A stretch of 64,000 bases of DNA from Alcanivorax sp. REN37 (GCF_041102775.1 NZ_JBGCUO010000001.1:62001-126000); one strand, 5' to 3'; positions 20,670-33,365 are shown, counted from the stretch's first letter. Notes: a model not told the origin generated them from the letters alone. Program-made: numbers and translations.

Positions 20670-21206
20670 ATGGCAGTCCGTTCCTTTGCCGGCAAGACGC
20701 CGGCTGTTCCCGCCAGCACCTGGGTGGACCCGTCAGCGCAGGTCATTGGCGCCGTGCAGTTCGGTGAAGATTGCTCGGTCTGGCCGTGCGCGGTGGTGCG
20801 CGGCGATATGCAGCGCATCACGCTGGGCAACCGGGTCAGCGTGCAGGACAACGCGGTGCTGCACATCACCCACGACTCCAGTTTCAACCCCGGCGGCTTT
20901 GCGCTGCAGGTCGGCGACGACGTAACGCTGGCGCACCAAGTGATGCTGCACGGATGCACCATCGGCAATCGAGTGATGATCGGCATGCAGAGCATCGTCA
21001 TGGACGGTGCGGTGATCGAGGATGATGTGATCCTCGCTGCCGGCAGTCTGGTGCCGCCGGGCAAGCGGTTGCAGAGCGGCTACCTGTATCGTGGCCGCCC
21101 GGCCACTGCCGCGCGCCCACTGACCGATGAGGAGCGCGCGTTTTTGCCTTACGTGGCCGGCAATTACGTCAAGCTGAAGAACCAGTACCGCGCTGAAGCG
21201 GAGTAA
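20670..21206 (+). CDS. Gamma carbonic anhydrase family protein
   Basis: A 178-residue left-handed beta-helix protein of the YrdA/CaiE type. The three histidines that would bind metal at the trimer interface are visible: H68 (LHITHD), H89 and H94 (LAHQVMLHG). The hexapeptide-repeat pattern runs from about residue 10 to 150. The ATG at 20670 follows an AAGGAG ribosome site. Many relatives bind zinc but lack measurable anhydrase activity, so the reaction is unproven. It is adjacent to prlC as in pseudomonads. Confidence 0.9.
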   Translation: MAVRSFAGKTPAVPASTWVDPSAQVIGAVQFGEDCSVWPCAVVRGDMQRITLGNRVSVQDNAVLHITHDSSFNPGGFALQVGDDVTLAHQVMLHGCTIGNRVMIGMQSIVMDGAVIEDDVILAAGSLVPPGKRLQSGYLYRGRPATAARPLTDEERAFLPYVAGNYVKLKNQYRAEAE

Positions 21207-21215
21207 TCCACGGTT

Positions 21216-22226
21216 TCAAATCCGCCAGGAAAACGACAAGGTGCCGAACGTCATCGCCTCTTTATTCTCGTCTTCCTGGGCGGTGGAAGCGCGCACCGCC
21301 AGCGCCATATGGAAATTGCGACTGTGTAGGCCGACGCCCAGCGTCAGCGCACCGACGGCGTCTTTCTTGCGGTAGTTGTAGGGCCCGCCCTTTTCCTCGA
21401 TATAGGAGTAGGCGACGCCCTGCACCAGCACGCTGGCGAACACATCCCATCCCCAACTCTGGGTCTCCAGCAACCCCGGCAGCCCCAGTGACGGCGACGC
21501 GCCGGCATATTCAGGCACGAAATTGCCCGGCAGGTTGCGGCCGATGCGGTAGGAAAAACCGGTTTCCGCATCACTGATGAAACTGTTCAGGCGCGCGCCC
21601 ACGCCCCAGGTCCACTCATGCTGCAAACCATTGTTGAGCTGGCCGGTGAACAGCCGCCGCACGTGGATGGCGCTGATACCGCCCAGTACATCGGTGCCAA
21701 GCTGGTTGTCCCATCCCAGCGGCCGGGTGCTGCCGATCATGTGGTGCACCCAGCGCTGCATCTGACTGGCGCCGGACTCCTTACCCACCACGCCGACGTT
21801 GAGCGCGTAGCCGGTCAGCACCCGGTCGCTCCAGGCATAGATGCCCGGCTGCACCGCCAGATAGCCGACGTAAGGCAAGTCATCATAGATCGGCTCACGC
21901 GACTCAATGTTTTCCGGCGTAATCATCGCTTGCGAGACGCTGATGCTGAGCGCGTGCTGACGATCGGCACCGCCGATGCCCGGCAGCCATGACAGCGCCG
22001 TACGCACATGATTGGTGGCACAGCCTTGATCGCAGCGGGGGTTGCTTTCAGCACTGTCGCCCAGCCAGGACAGGCGCACGCCATTGGTGTAGCCGCGGTC
22101 AGAACCGGTGAGGAAATCGTTGTCCCAGGCCAGATTCAACAATCCGGCTTGGGCGGGTACCGCAGCGGCACTCAAGGCCGCCGCGTAGATCCACTGCTTG
22201 AAGGTCATGCTGTCCGCCATCGACAT
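21216..22226 (-). CDS. LpxR-like outer-membrane lipid A deacylase (DUF2219)
   Basis: A predicted outer-membrane beta-barrel enzyme removing the 3'-linked acyl chain of lipid A. A signal peptide is clear (MTFKQWIYAAALSAAAVPAQA). Soon after cleavage comes the family's active-site region DNDFLTGSDRGYTNGVRLSW, containing the Asn-Asp pair and a serine-bearing strand. Alternating amphipathic strands follow, and the protein ends in an aromatic-rich strand finishing SFSWRI. The start may be 22226 or the inner ATG at 22208; neither has a good ribosome site. Such enzymes alter envelope charge, which might matter to cells living on oil, but that is speculation. Confidence 0.8.
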   Translation of the reverse strand: MSMADSMTFKQWIYAAALSAAAVPAQAGLLNLAWDNDFLTGSDRGYTNGVRLSWLGDSAESNPRCDQGCATNHVRTALSWLPGIGGADRQHALSISVSQAMITPENIESREPIYDDLPYVGYLAVQPGIYAWSDRVLTGYALNVGVVGKESGASQMQRWVHHMIGSTRPLGWDNQLGTDVLGGISAIHVRRLFTGQLNNGLQHEWTWGVGARLNSFISDAETGFSYRIGRNLPGNFVPEYAGASPSLGLPGLLETQSWGWDVFASVLVQGVAYSYIEEKGGPYNYRKKDAVGALTLGVGLHSRNFHMALAVRASTAQEDENKEAMTFGTLSFSWRI

Positions 22227-22307
22227 CCGGGAGGGAAAAAGCGCCCCGATTCTAGCCACAGACGCGCGCCGGACTGCCAGCGCAGCGCAAAAGGGAGGTA
22301 AAACTTG

Positions 22308-24614
<2,307 letters not shown>

Positions 24615-24618
<4 letters not shown>

Positions 24619-25124
24619 TTACCGGCGAGCTTAGCCTGCAACGCGGCGTCCTTGGCTTCCACCGCGCGGGCGTTTTCTTCGCGGTCGTCCTTCAGGCGCT
24701 GGTACAGGCTCGGATCAGCAAGCGACATCATTTGCGCGGCCAGGTAGGCGGCGTTCTTGGCACCGGCCTTGCCGATCGCCACCGTGGCCACCGGAATACC
24801 GCCCGGCATCATCACCGTGGACAGCAGCGCATCCTCACCGCTCAGCGGACCGGTTTCCACCGGAATGCCGATCACCGGACGCACCGTGGCGGCCGCCACA
24901 GCACCCGCGAGGTGGGCCGCCAAACCAGCGGCGCAGATGAACACTTGGCAGCCACGCGCTTCGGCGTCTTTGACGAATTCGTGGGTGCGCACTGGGGTGC
25001 GGTGGGCTGATGTCACTCGCGCTTCCACGCGAATACCCAGTCCATTGAGAGTGTCCAGCGTCGTCTGTACCTGCGGCAGGTCAGAATCGGATCCCATCAG
25101 GACCGCAACGAAGGGCGTGCTCAT
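24615..25124 (-). CDS. purE: N5-carboxyaminoimidazole ribonucleotide mutase
   Basis: Class I PurE, which interconverts N5-CAIR and CAIR in purine synthesis. It has 169 residues from the ATG at 25124 (MSTPFVAVLMGSDSDLP). Signature segments are GSDSDLP, SAHRTP and GLAAHLAGAVAA, with PVIGIPVETGPLSGEDALLS later. No purK gene adjoins it in the window; tsaC follows, coupled by a 4-base overlap. Placing purE inside the dprA-tsaC block is a departure from the usual pseudomonad order. Confidence 0.95.
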
Positions 25125-25193
25125 GTGAAGCCTCGTGGTTTCTGTTGGCAATTGGGGGGTGCAAAGTACCGGAGCGCTGGTCCCTGCACAAGC

Positions 25194-26219
25194 CTAGAAA
25201 ATGCGCTGATAACGGCCCGTTGAACGGCGCACGCGGCCGGCCAGCTCCTGCTCCAACAACGCATCGGCCAGCGCCGCTTCGCCGTCTTGCCACACCGCCA
25301 GCAACTGATCGAAATCCCGAGGGCCTTCCGCCAGCAATGCCAGCACCCCGGTGTCCGTTTCCAACAGCGAGCTGGCGCCAGCGGCAAGCTGTTGAAAGTC
25401 CGGTAGTTCTGCGGCGATGTCGTCCAGCGACTCGAGCAACACCGCTCCCTCCCGCAGCAGCTGGTGGGGGCCAGCACTGAGCGGCGCGCCTGGCACCCCC
25501 GGCACCGCAAACACGGTGCGGCCCTGCTGGGCGGCATGACGGGCGGTGACCAGCGAGCCGGACGCCCGCAGAGCTTGGACCACCACCACACCTAGCGACA
25601 GCGCGCTAATCAGCCGGTTGCGCAGCGGGAAATGGTGCCGCAGTGGCCGCACACCCGGCGGGAACTCGGTCACTAGTGCGCCGCCGCGCTCCACCAGCTG
25701 GCGCGCCAAAGCCTGATGCTCGCGCGGATAAATTTGCTGGGGACCGGATGCCATCAGCGCCACCGTGGTGCCGCCAGCGGCCAGCGCTCCTTGGTGAGCA
25801 GCGCCATCAATGCCACGGGCCAGCCCACTGGTGACGGTAAACCCGGCTGCCGCCAGCCCGGCGGCCAGCTCACGTGCCCAACGCAGACCATCTGGGCTGG
25901 CACTGCGGGCCCCCACTATTGCCAACTGCGGCTGCGACAGCGCTTGGAGGTTGCCTTGCACGAACAGCATCCCCGGCGCATCCGGCAAGCTATGCAGCAA
26001 CTCGGGGTAGCCTGCATCAGTGGAGAGCATCAGTTGCCAGCCGTGGCGCGCCAGCCACGGGCGCCAGCGCGCCACCTCGGCAGACGGATCGCCACTCAGC
26101 CCCCAGTCAGCACGCGCCAGCCAAGCGGCGGCGGGGTCGGGATGGGCCGCCAACAGGCGGTACAGCAACGGCGGGTTGTGCTGGCACAGCAGCGTTAGGG
26201 CGAGGGCAGGGTGGTCCAT
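25194..26219 (-). CDS. dprA: DNA-processing protein DprA
   Basis: Binds incoming single-stranded DNA and loads RecA during natural transformation. The chosen ATG gives 341 residues. The Rossmann-like core includes LAIVGARSASPDGLRWA, TVTSGLARGIDGAAHQGAL and FPPGVRPLRHHFPLRNRLIS, all family hallmarks. A C-terminal winged-helix region (about 285-341) follows. It sits between the LysM gene and purE. Presence alone does not prove competence, since dprA is widespread in non-transformable bacteria. Confidence 0.93.
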   Translation of the reverse strand: MDHPALALTLLCQHNPPLLYRLLAAHPDPAAAWLARADWGLSGDPSAEVARWRPWLARHGWQLMLSTDAGYPELLHSLPDAPGMLFVQGNLQALSQPQLAIVGARSASPDGLRWARELAAGLAAAGFTVTSGLARGIDGAAHQGALAAGGTTVALMASGPQQIYPREHQALARQLVERGGALVTEFPPGVRPLRHHFPLRNRLISALSLGVVVVQALRASGSLVTARHAAQQGRTVFAVPGVPGAPLSAGPHQLLREGAVLLESLDDIAAELPDFQQLAAGASSLLETDTGVLALLAEGPRDFDQLLAVWQDGEAALADALLEQELAGRVRRSTGRYQRIF

Positions 26220-26289
26220 GACAGCATCCGTAACCGGCCAATGGGCCAGCGGGACGCAAGCGGGGCGGGCGGGCCTGCCCCGGCGGGCG

Positions 26290-27348
26290 TTAATCGACGG
26301 TGGGACTGCGCACCAGATCCTGCACATAGATGGCGCGGGTGGATTCGATAATCAGCGCATAGGACGCCTTCTCGAACGCCCGGAACACCACCAAGGTGCC
26401 GGCCTTCACATCCGGCAGCTGCAGCATTTCTCCACGGTTGCGGTCACGCACCTGTTCTCCCCGCTGGAAGACTTCCAGTACGTTACCTTCCTGCACGCCA
26501 TCGCGGGTGCCACGGTTGAGCACCACTACGTCATGGCGGGCGGCGCTGTTGAGGCGGCCGAACACCTGCAGCACGTTGCCGTCCTGCATGTTGTCAGGCG
26601 CAGAGGGGTAATAGATTGATTGCTGGCGGTGTTCTGGGCTCAGCAAAATCCGATCATTCGCACGCAGATCTTCGTTAGCGGCGGTCACCCGGAAGGTCAC
26701 AAGTTCCCCATCCTGAGCGGTGACACGCATGGTACCGATGCGCACTGCGCCATAACCCAGCACTTCACGGGTAGTGGCGTCGATGTAAGGCTGGCCGACC
26801 CGGTAAACACCGTAATCCGGCGCCAGATCCTGCCACTTGTTCACCGGATCACGGCCGTAGACGGTGTCGTTGGAGCCGTAAATCACCCGGCGGTCGGTGC
26901 CGCCAACCAGGTAGGGGGCGTTATCGACGTCTTCTTTGGACAGGATCAGCGCTTCGCGCAGGAAACTCTGGATGCTGGACAGCGGAATCGCTGGGATCGC
27001 GGACGACAGCGGCAACTCGCGCACCTGCGGCGACAGCCGCTCGTCCCCCGGTGACAACGCCACCACCCGGCTTATGTCGAGCTGCGGCTGGCCATTGATG
27101 TAGACCAGATGCAGCACGTCACCCGGGTAGATTAGGTGCGGGTTGTCGATGTGCGGATTCTGGTGCCACAGCGCCGGCCACTGCCACGGATTGCGCAGGA
27201 AAGCGTTGGAAATATCCCAGAGCGTATCGCCCTTTTTGACGTGGTACTCCTGCGGCGGGTCGCTACGCAGCGCCACATCCGCACCCACCCACCCTGCAAA
27301 ACCCAGCAGAACGCCGCAGGACAGCGCCCGCAGCAGTGATTTCATCAT
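26290..27348 (-). CDS. LysM domain-containing exported protein
   Basis: A 352-residue protein. Residues 1-24 form a signal peptide (MMKSLLRALSCGVLLGFAGWVGA), followed by one LysM peptidoglycan-binding domain at about 35-85 (YHVKKGDTLWDISNAFL, then NPHLIYPGDVLHLVY). The long C-terminal part has no recognised enzyme domain but is conserved beside def in pseudomonads. AAGGGGA lies 8 bases before the ATG at 27348; an adjacent ATG at 27345 is possible. It is divergent from def across about 220 bases. A cell-wall role is inferred from the LysM domain. Confidence 0.88.
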   Translation of the reverse strand: MMKSLLRALSCGVLLGFAGWVGADVALRSDPPQEYHVKKGDTLWDISNAFLRNPWQWPALWHQNPHIDNPHLIYPGDVLHLVYINGQPQLDISRVVALSPGDERLSPQVRELPLSSAIPAIPLSSIQSFLREALILSKEDVDNAPYLVGGTDRRVIYGSNDTVYGRDPVNKWQDLAPDYGVYRVGQPYIDATTREVLGYGAVRIGTMRVTAQDGELVTFRVTAANEDLRANDRILLSPEHRQQSIYYPSAPDNMQDGNVLQVFGRLNSAARHDVVVLNRGTRDGVQEGNVLEVFQRGEQVRDRNRGEMLQLPDVKAGTLVVFRAFEKASYALIIESTRAIYVQDLVRSPTVD

Positions 27349-27570
27349 TGCCGGAATCCCCTTATCATGACTGCCATGTTCGCGACCAGGCGACTGGTCG
27401 GCCCCCGATTGGCTGGCACCTTTGCATGCCAGGTGTTGCTTGAGATGGATGAGCCCCTTTTGTCGTATTCTTCGGATACGATTTTCGGCTGATACTAGCA
27501 ACCCGGTCCGGGCGTTTTCAACCCGCTTCCCGGCCCCCCCGGGCCTGGCAGCTGACCTGCGGAACCCATC

Positions 27571-28077
27571 ATGGCTGTACTGGACATCCTCGAATTCCCT
27601 GATCCTCGCCTGCGCACGGTAGCAAAGCCGGTGGAAAAGGTGGATGACGAGCTTCGCAAACTGATTGATGACATGTTCGAGACCATGTACGACGCCTCAG
27701 GCATTGGACTGGCCGCCACTCAGGTGAATGTGCATCAGCAAGTGATCGTTATCGACGTGTCGGAAGAGCGCAACGAGCCGCTGCATTTCATTAATCCGCA
27801 GCTGCTGCCGCTCACCGAGGACCTGCAACGCTACGACGAAGGCTGTCTGTCGGTGCCCGGCTTCTACGAAACCGTGGAGCGCCCATCGCGGGTACGGGTG
27901 CGTGCCCTTAATCGCGATGGCGACGCCTTCGAGATGGATTGCGAGGGCCTGCTCGCAATCTGCATCCAGCACGAAGTCGATCATTTGGCCGGCAAGCTGT
28001 TCGTCGACCACATCTCGCGGCTCAAGCGCGACCGCATCAAGAAGAAGATCGAGAAAGTCCAGCGTACCCGCGCCTGA
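27571..28077 (+). CDS. def: Peptide deformylase
   Basis: Removes the N-formyl group from nascent proteins. It has 168 residues with all three metal-site motifs: [17 protein letters not shown] (cysteine ligand) and QHEVDH (HExxH). It is the first gene of a tight block def-fmt-rsmB, with fmt 30 bases downstream. The logical pairing is clear: Fmt adds the formyl group to initiator tRNA and Def removes it. Confidence 0.97.
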   Translation: MAVLDILEFPDPRLRTVAKPVEKVDDELRKLIDDMFETMYDASGIGLAATQVNVHQQVIVIDVSEERNEPLHFINPQLLPLTEDLQRYDEGCLSVPGFYETVERPSRVRVRALNRDGDAFEMDCEGLLAICIQHEVDHLAGKLFVDHISRLKRDRIKKKIEKVQRTRA

Positions 28078-28107
28078 CACGCCCACTCCTGCTTCCCGAG
28101 GTTCCCC

Positions 28108-29067
28108 GTGACGCCCTTGCGTATTGTGTTCGCCGGCACGCCGGATTTTGCCGCGCTCAGCCTGGCGGCGCTGCTGGCCAGTCGCCACCAGGTGGTGGCG
28201 GTGCTGACCCAGCCCGACCGCCCCGCCGGCCGTGGCCGCACCCTGACCCCCAGTGACGTCAAGGTGCTGGCCGAACAACACCAGCTACCCGTGCTGCAAC
28301 CGACCACCCTGCGCGACGCAGACATTGGTGCCCAGCTCGCCAGTTTTGATGCTGATGTAATGGTGGTGGTGGCCTACGGCCTGCTGATCCCACAGGCGAT
28401 CCTCGATTTACCGCGCCATGGCTGCATCAACGTGCACGGCTCGCTGCTGCCGCGCTGGCGCGGCGCCGCGCCGGTGCACCGCGCCATTGCCGCTGGCGAC
28501 GACGAAAGTGGCGTCACCATCATGCAGATGGAAGCCGGGCTCGATACCGGCCCGATGCTGCACAAGGTCGCCACGCCGATCACCGCCTCCGACACCGGCG
28601 GCAGCCTCTACCAACGCATCGCTGAGCTCGGCGCCGCTGCGCTGGTGACGGTGCTGGATGATCTAGCCCAATTCCAAGTCGGCGCCGAAGTGCAGCCGGA
28701 GCAGGGCGTCAGCTACGCCCACAAACTCGGCAAGCAAGAAGCGGAGCTGGATTGGCAGCAGGACGCCGAGCAGCTGGCCCGCACCGTGCGCGCCTTCAAT
28801 CCGTGGCCGGTGGCGCAAGTGCCGTTCGGTGACCAGCGACTGCGAGTGTGGCAGGCCCATGCAGGACCAGGCAGCGGTGCCCCCGGCACGCTGCTGAGCG
28901 TCTCGCCGGACTCTCTAGAAGTCGCTTGCGGCCAAGGCAGCCTGCACATCACTGAGGCCCAGCTGCCTGGCAAAAAAGCGCAGCCAGTCAAAGACCTGCT
29001 GAGCGGCCGTGCCCACTTGCTGCGCCCCGGCCAGTTGCTGGCTGACGGCTTCGGCAGCGCCTCATGA
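28108..29067 (+). CDS. fmt: Methionyl-tRNA formyltransferase
   Basis: Formylates initiator Met-tRNA using 10-formyltetrahydrofolate. It has 319 residues: an N-terminal formyltransferase domain with GTPDFAALSL, the conserved INVHGSLLPRWRGAAPVHRA segment and a C-terminal OB-like domain (about 205-310). The stop overlaps the rsmB start by 4 bases (ATGA). Confidence 0.97.
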   Translation: MTPLRIVFAGTPDFAALSLAALLASRHQVVAVLTQPDRPAGRGRTLTPSDVKVLAEQHQLPVLQPTTLRDADIGAQLASFDADVMVVVAYGLLIPQAILDLPRHGCINVHGSLLPRWRGAAPVHRAIAAGDDESGVTIMQMEAGLDTGPMLHKVATPITASDTGGSLYQRIAELGAAALVTVLDDLAQFQVGAEVQPEQGVSYAHKLGKQEAELDWQQDAEQLARTVRAFNPWPVAQVPFGDQRLRVWQAHAGPGSGAPGTLLSVSPDSLEVACGQGSLHITEAQLPGKKAQPVKDLLSGRAHLLRPGQLLADGFGSAS

Positions 29068-30371
29068 GCAAGAGTCCCCGCCAATTGGCGGTTCAAGCGC
29101 TGGCCGAGGTGCTGCCCGCCGAAGGCGGTGGCCGCAGCCTGCGCGAAGTGCTGGCACGCCCCCGCGGTGAGCTAAGCGCCGGCGATCGCGGCTTGTTTGT
29201 CGATCTGTGCTACGGCGTTTGCCGCCATCGGCGCCTGCTCGATCATTGGTTGTCGGCGCAGCTGCAAAAACCGCTACGCGCCAGTGCGCAACCGGTGCGA
29301 TTGGCGCTCTGGTGTGCGCTCTATGAACTGTGGTTCAGCGCCCGTCCCGCCCACGCGGTGGTGAATGCTTACCCGGACCTGATGCGCCAACTGAAAGCGC
29401 CCTGGGCCGCCGGGCTGGCCAACGCACTACTGCGCAAAGCCACCCGCGAGGACATCAACGCATTGCAAGCCAGTCTGCCTACTGCAGTGGCGCAATCGCT
29501 GCCGGATTGGCTGTGGCAGCAATTGCAGCGCGACTGGGGTGAGCAGGCGCCGGCGCTGGCCGCCGCGTCGTTGCTGCCAGCACCGCTGACACTGCGGGTC
29601 AATCGCCAACAACACAGCCGCGAGCAAGCCTTGCTAACGTTGGCCGCCGCCGGGCTACCCGCCAGCGCCAGCAGCGTTGCGCCCTTTGCCGTCACGCTGC
29701 ACAACGCGGTGCCGGTGCACGACATCCCCGGTTTCACCGAGGGCGCCTTTTCGGTGCAGGACGCGGTGGCGCAAAACCCGGTGGAATGGCTGGACATGGC
29801 CCCGCAAGGCCGAGTGCTGGACGCCTGCGCCGCCCCCGGCGGCAAGACTGGCCAACTGCTGGAACGTTTCCCTGATGCCGAGGTGGTAGCGCTGGATGTG
29901 GATCCCCAGCGCCTGGCGCGGGTCCAGGAAAACCTCGACCGCATTGGCCTCAAGGCACAGTTGCAGTCGGGCGATGCCGCCGATCCCAGCCAGTGGTGGG
30001 ATGGCCAGCTGTTCGATGCCGTGCTGCTCGATGCCCCCTGCACCGCCACCGGCATCCTGCGCCGCCAGCCAGATGTAAAGTGGCACCGGCGCGCCAGCGA
30101 TGTGCCCGAGCTGGTTGGTTTACAGGCCCGGATGCTGGATGCAATATGGCCGCTGATCCGCCCGGGCGGCTGTCTGGTCTATGCCACCTGTTCGGTGCTG
30201 GACGCAGAAAATGCCGACCAGATGGCGGCCTTCCTGGCCCGCACCCCGGATGCCCGCGCAGATTCGCCGGGCAGTGGTGGTAGCATCGGCCAGCAATGGG
30301 CGCCCACCACCCAGGACGAGGACCGGAACCACGATGGGTTCTATTGCGCACGGTTGCGAAAACAGCTCTGA
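29064..30371 (+). CDS. rsmB: 16S rRNA (cytosine-967-C5)-methyltransferase
   Basis: Methylates C967 of 16S rRNA. It has 435 residues: an N-terminal NusB-like RNA-binding domain (about 1-140) and a C-terminal Rossmann methyltransferase domain. The SAM motif is CAAPGGKTGQLL, the proline-cysteine motif is DAPCTATG, and the catalytic cysteine lies in YATCSVL. It is coupled to fmt by a 4-base overlap and followed closely by trkA. Confidence 0.96.
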   Translation: MSKSPRQLAVQALAEVLPAEGGGRSLREVLARPRGELSAGDRGLFVDLCYGVCRHRRLLDHWLSAQLQKPLRASAQPVRLALWCALYELWFSARPAHAVVNAYPDLMRQLKAPWAAGLANALLRKATREDINALQASLPTAVAQSLPDWLWQQLQRDWGEQAPALAAASLLPAPLTLRVNRQQHSREQALLTLAAAGLPASASSVAPFAVTLHNAVPVHDIPGFTEGAFSVQDAVAQNPVEWLDMAPQGRVLDACAAPGGKTGQLLERFPDAEVVALDVDPQRLARVQENLDRIGLKAQLQSGDAADPSQWWDGQLFDAVLLDAPCTATGILRRQPDVKWHRRASDVPELVGLQARMLDAIWPLIRPGGCLVYATCSVLDAENADQMAAFLARTPDARADSPGSGGSIGQQWAPTTQDEDRNHDGFYCARLRKQL

Positions 30372-30386
30372 CACGGGTGAGCGGCG

Positions 30387-31760
30387 TTGAAAATCATCAT
30401 TCTCGGCGCCGGCCAAGTCGGCGCCACACTGGCGGAAAACCTGTCCGGTGAGCGCAATGACATCACCGTGGTGGACACCGACAGTGACCGCCTGCGCGAA
30501 CTGAGCGACCGGGTCGACCTGCGCACTGTGACCGGGCGCGGTTCGTTCCCGGCGGTGCTGAGCCAGGCCGGCGCCGAAGATGCTGACATGCTGATTGCCG
30601 TCACCAGCAGTGACGAGGTCAACATGATCGCCTGCCAGGTGGCCTACACGCTGTTCCGCATTCCCACCAAGATCGCCCGCATCCGCGCCACCAGCTACTT
30701 GATGCACGAGAAGCTGTTCCACCCGGAAGCGCTGCCGATCGACGTCATCATCAGCCCCGAGCAGGTGGTAACCGATTACATCCGCCGTCTGATAGATCTG
30801 CCCGGTGCGCTGCAAGTGGTGAACTTTGCCGGTGGCCGCGTGCAGCTGGTGGCGGTGCGCGCCTATTACGGCGGCCCGCTGGTGGGCCAAGCGCTGCGCG
30901 CACTGCGCCAGCACATGCCGAACGTGGACACCCGCGTGGCGGCGATCTTCCGCAAGAACCGGGCACTGCAGCCGGAAGGCGACACCGTGATCGAGGCCGA
31001 TGACGAAGTGTTCTTCATTGCCGCCCGCAACGACATCCGCGCGGTGATGAGCGAGCTGCGGCGGCTGGAGCACAACTACAAACGGGTGATCATCGCCGGC
31101 GGCGGCAACATCGGCTACCGGCTGGCGCAGAGCATGGAACACCGCTACCGGGTCAAACTGCTGGAGCGCAACAGCGCCCGCTGCACCTGGCTGGCCGAGC
31201 ACCTGTCACGCACGGTGGTGATGTCCGGCCACGCCACCGACCGTGACCAACTGATCAAAGCCAACATCGAAAACGCCGATGTGTTCTGCGCCCTGACCAA
31301 CGATGATGAGGCCAACATCATGTCGTCGATGCTGGCCAAGCGTCTCGGCGCCCGCAAGGTGATGACGCTGATCAGCAACCCCGCCTATGTGGACCTGGTG
31401 CAGGGCCACGACATCGACATCGCCATCTCGCCACAGCAGGCCACCATCGGCAATTTGCTCGCGCACGTGCGGCGCGGGGACGTGGTAAGTGTTCACTCTC
31501 TGCGCCGCGGCGCGGCCGAGGCGATCGAAGCCATCGCCCGGGGCGACGCCCGCAGCTCCAAAGTGGTGGGCCGTCGCGTCGATCAAATTGACCTGCCGGA
31601 AGGCACCACCATCGGCGCCGTGGTGCGCGGCGAAACGGTGCTGATCGCCCACGATGATGTAGTGATCGAACAGAACGACCACGTGATCATGTTCTTGATG
31701 GACCGGCGCCGCATCATCGATGTGGAAAAACTGTTCCAGGTCGGTCTGACCTTCTTCTGA
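30387..31760 (+). CDS. trkA: Trk potassium uptake system, NAD-binding component TrkA
   Basis: A peripheral regulator of the Trk potassium channel. It has 457 residues, with two RCK/TrkA-N units: nucleotide-binding GAGQVG at the N-terminus and GGGNIG near residue 235, each followed by a TrkA-C domain. It lies 10 bases upstream of trkH, its membrane partner; potassium uptake through TrkAH is known to support osmotic adjustment. Confidence 0.96.
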   Translation: MKIIILGAGQVGATLAENLSGERNDITVVDTDSDRLRELSDRVDLRTVTGRGSFPAVLSQAGAEDADMLIAVTSSDEVNMIACQVAYTLFRIPTKIARIRATSYLMHEKLFHPEALPIDVIISPEQVVTDYIRRLIDLPGALQVVNFAGGRVQLVAVRAYYGGPLVGQALRALRQHMPNVDTRVAAIFRKNRALQPEGDTVIEADDEVFFIAARNDIRAVMSELRRLEHNYKRVIIAGGGNIGYRLAQSMEHRYRVKLLERNSARCTWLAEHLSRTVVMSGHATDRDQLIKANIENADVFCALTNDDEANIMSSMLAKRLGARKVMTLISNPAYVDLVQGHDIDIAISPQQATIGNLLAHVRRGDVVSVHSLRRGAAEAIEAIARGDARSSKVVGRRVDQIDLPEGTTIGAVVRGETVLIAHDDVVIEQNDHVIMFLMDRRRIIDVEKLFQVGLTFF

Positions 31761-31770
31761 GGCTGCGGCC

Positions 31771-33225
31771 ATGCATTTCGCCCTGATCACCAAGATCCTC
31801 GGCATCCTGTTGATGGTGTTCAGCTTCACCATGGTGCCGCCGGTGGTGGTGGCCTACCTGTTCCATGATGGCAGCGAAATGGCGTTCCTGCGCTCGTTCG
31901 CCAGCATCTTTTGCCTCGGGCTGGTGCTGTGGCTGCCGGTGTGGCGTGAACGCGCCGAACTGCAAACCCGCGACGGTTTCCTGGTGGTAACGCTGTTCTG
32001 GACGGTGCTGGGTACGGTCGGGAGCCTGCCGTTTTTACTCAATCCGGCGCTCGACCTGAGCATTACCGACGCCGTGTTCGAGTCAATTTCCGGCCTCACC
32101 ACCACTGGCGGCACCGTGCTCACCGGCCTTGACCAATTGCCGAAGTCACTGCTGTTCTACCGCCAGCAACTGCAGTGGCTGGGCGGCATGGGCATCATCG
32201 TGCTGGCGATCGCGATTCTGCCGATGCTGGGCGTCGGCGGCATGCAGCTGTACAAGGCCGAAATCCCCGGGCCGATGAAAGACGCCAAGTTGACGCCGCG
32301 CATCGCCGAAACTGCCAAGACGCTGTGGTTCATCTACTTGGTGTTCACCATCTGCTGCGCACTGTTGTTCCGCTGGGGCGGCATGAGCTGGTTCGACGCC
32401 ATCGCCCACAGCTTCAGTACCGTTTCCACCGGCGGTTTTTCCACCCACGACGCCAGCATGGGCTACTACGACAGTGCGCTGCTGGACATGATCGCGGCGT
32501 TCTTCATCTTCCTCGGTGCGCTCAGCTTCGCGCTGCACTTTGCCGTATTCCGTGGCAAGAACCCGCTGACCTACTGGCGCGATCCGGAATTCCGCTTCTT
32601 CGTCACGCTGATCGTTCTCTACGTCAGCATTGTGTCGATCGGCCTGTTCCTTGAGCAGCGTTACGACGGTGATCCGCTCACCATCCTGCGCCACTCGGTG
32701 TTCCAAGTGATGTCGTTCAGCACCGGCACCGGGCTGACCAGTACCGACATGGTGAGCTGGCCCAATGCGGTGCTGTACACACTGGCGCTGACCAGTTTCA
32801 TCGGCGGCTGTGCCGGCTCCACCGGCGGCGGCATGAAGGTGGTGCGGGTGGCGCTAGTGTTCCACCACAGCCTGCGCGAGCTGCGTCGGCTGATTTATCC
32901 CACCGGCGTGTTTGCCGTGCGGTTCGGCCACCGCGCCGCGGATGACCGGGTGTTGCAGGCGGTATGGGGCTTTGTCGGCGTCTACATCATGCTGTCGGTG
33001 GCGCTGACGCTGGCGTTCTCGATGACCGGCATGGATCTTGGTTCGGCGCTCGCCACCACCGCCGCATCGCTCAACAACGTCGGCCAGGGTTTCGGTGATG
33101 TCGGCAGCGGCTTCAGCCATCTGTCCAACGGCGCCAAGTGGATCATGTGTGTGGCGATGCTGGCCGGCCGACTGGAAGTATTCACGCTGCTGGTGCTGTT
33201 CACGCCGTTGTTCTGGCGTCAGTGA
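31771..33225 (+). CDS. trkH: Trk potassium uptake system, membrane component TrkH
   Basis: The pore-forming subunit of the Trk system, 484 residues. It has multiple membrane segments and the repeated selectivity-filter loops with conserved glycines, for example SGLTTTGGTVL, STVSTGGFSTHDA, TGTGLTSTD and NNVGQGFGDVG. The conserved GGCAGSTGGGMKV helix-loop is complete. It forms a pair with trkA. The region after its stop carries a terminator oriented for the convergent alkB gene. Confidence 0.96.
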   Translation: MHFALITKILGILLMVFSFTMVPPVVVAYLFHDGSEMAFLRSFASIFCLGLVLWLPVWRERAELQTRDGFLVVTLFWTVLGTVGSLPFLLNPALDLSITDAVFESISGLTTTGGTVLTGLDQLPKSLLFYRQQLQWLGGMGIIVLAIAILPMLGVGGMQLYKAEIPGPMKDAKLTPRIAETAKTLWFIYLVFTICCALLFRWGGMSWFDAIAHSFSTVSTGGFSTHDASMGYYDSALLDMIAAFFIFLGALSFALHFAVFRGKNPLTYWRDPEFRFFVTLIVLYVSIVSIGLFLEQRYDGDPLTILRHSVFQVMSFSTGTGLTSTDMVSWPNAVLYTLALTSFIGGCAGSTGGGMKVVRVALVFHHSLRELRRLIYPTGVFAVRFGHRAADDRVLQAVWGFVGVYIMLSVALTLAFSMTGMDLGSALATTAASLNNVGQGFGDVGSGFSHLSNGAKWIMCVAMLAGRLEVFTLLVLFTPLFWRQ

Positions 33226-33305
33226 CAGCGCGGCTAAAAACACCCATCCGCCCACCCCAGCAGGGCAAACACCCTTGGCTGCGGCCCTAGATTTAACTCA
33301 CGCAC

Positions 33306-33335
33306 AAAAAAAGGCGGGCCGTTGCCGGTCCCGCC
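33306..33335 (-). terminator. Intrinsic terminator of alkB copy 2
   Basis: On the minus strand, GGCGGG and CCCGCC form a stem (33335-33330 and 33318-33313) followed by seven T residues. It lies about 30 bases after the alkB stop. Confidence 0.8.
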
Positions 33336-33365
33336 GCTTTGGTGTTGCCGCCCGTAGGCCGCCGG

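Noticed and set aside
27463-27485. Small hairpin TCGTAT/ATACGA with T-run upstream of def
   Set aside because: The stem is only 6 certain pairs and AT-rich; there is no upstream plus-strand gene to terminate, so it was not called.
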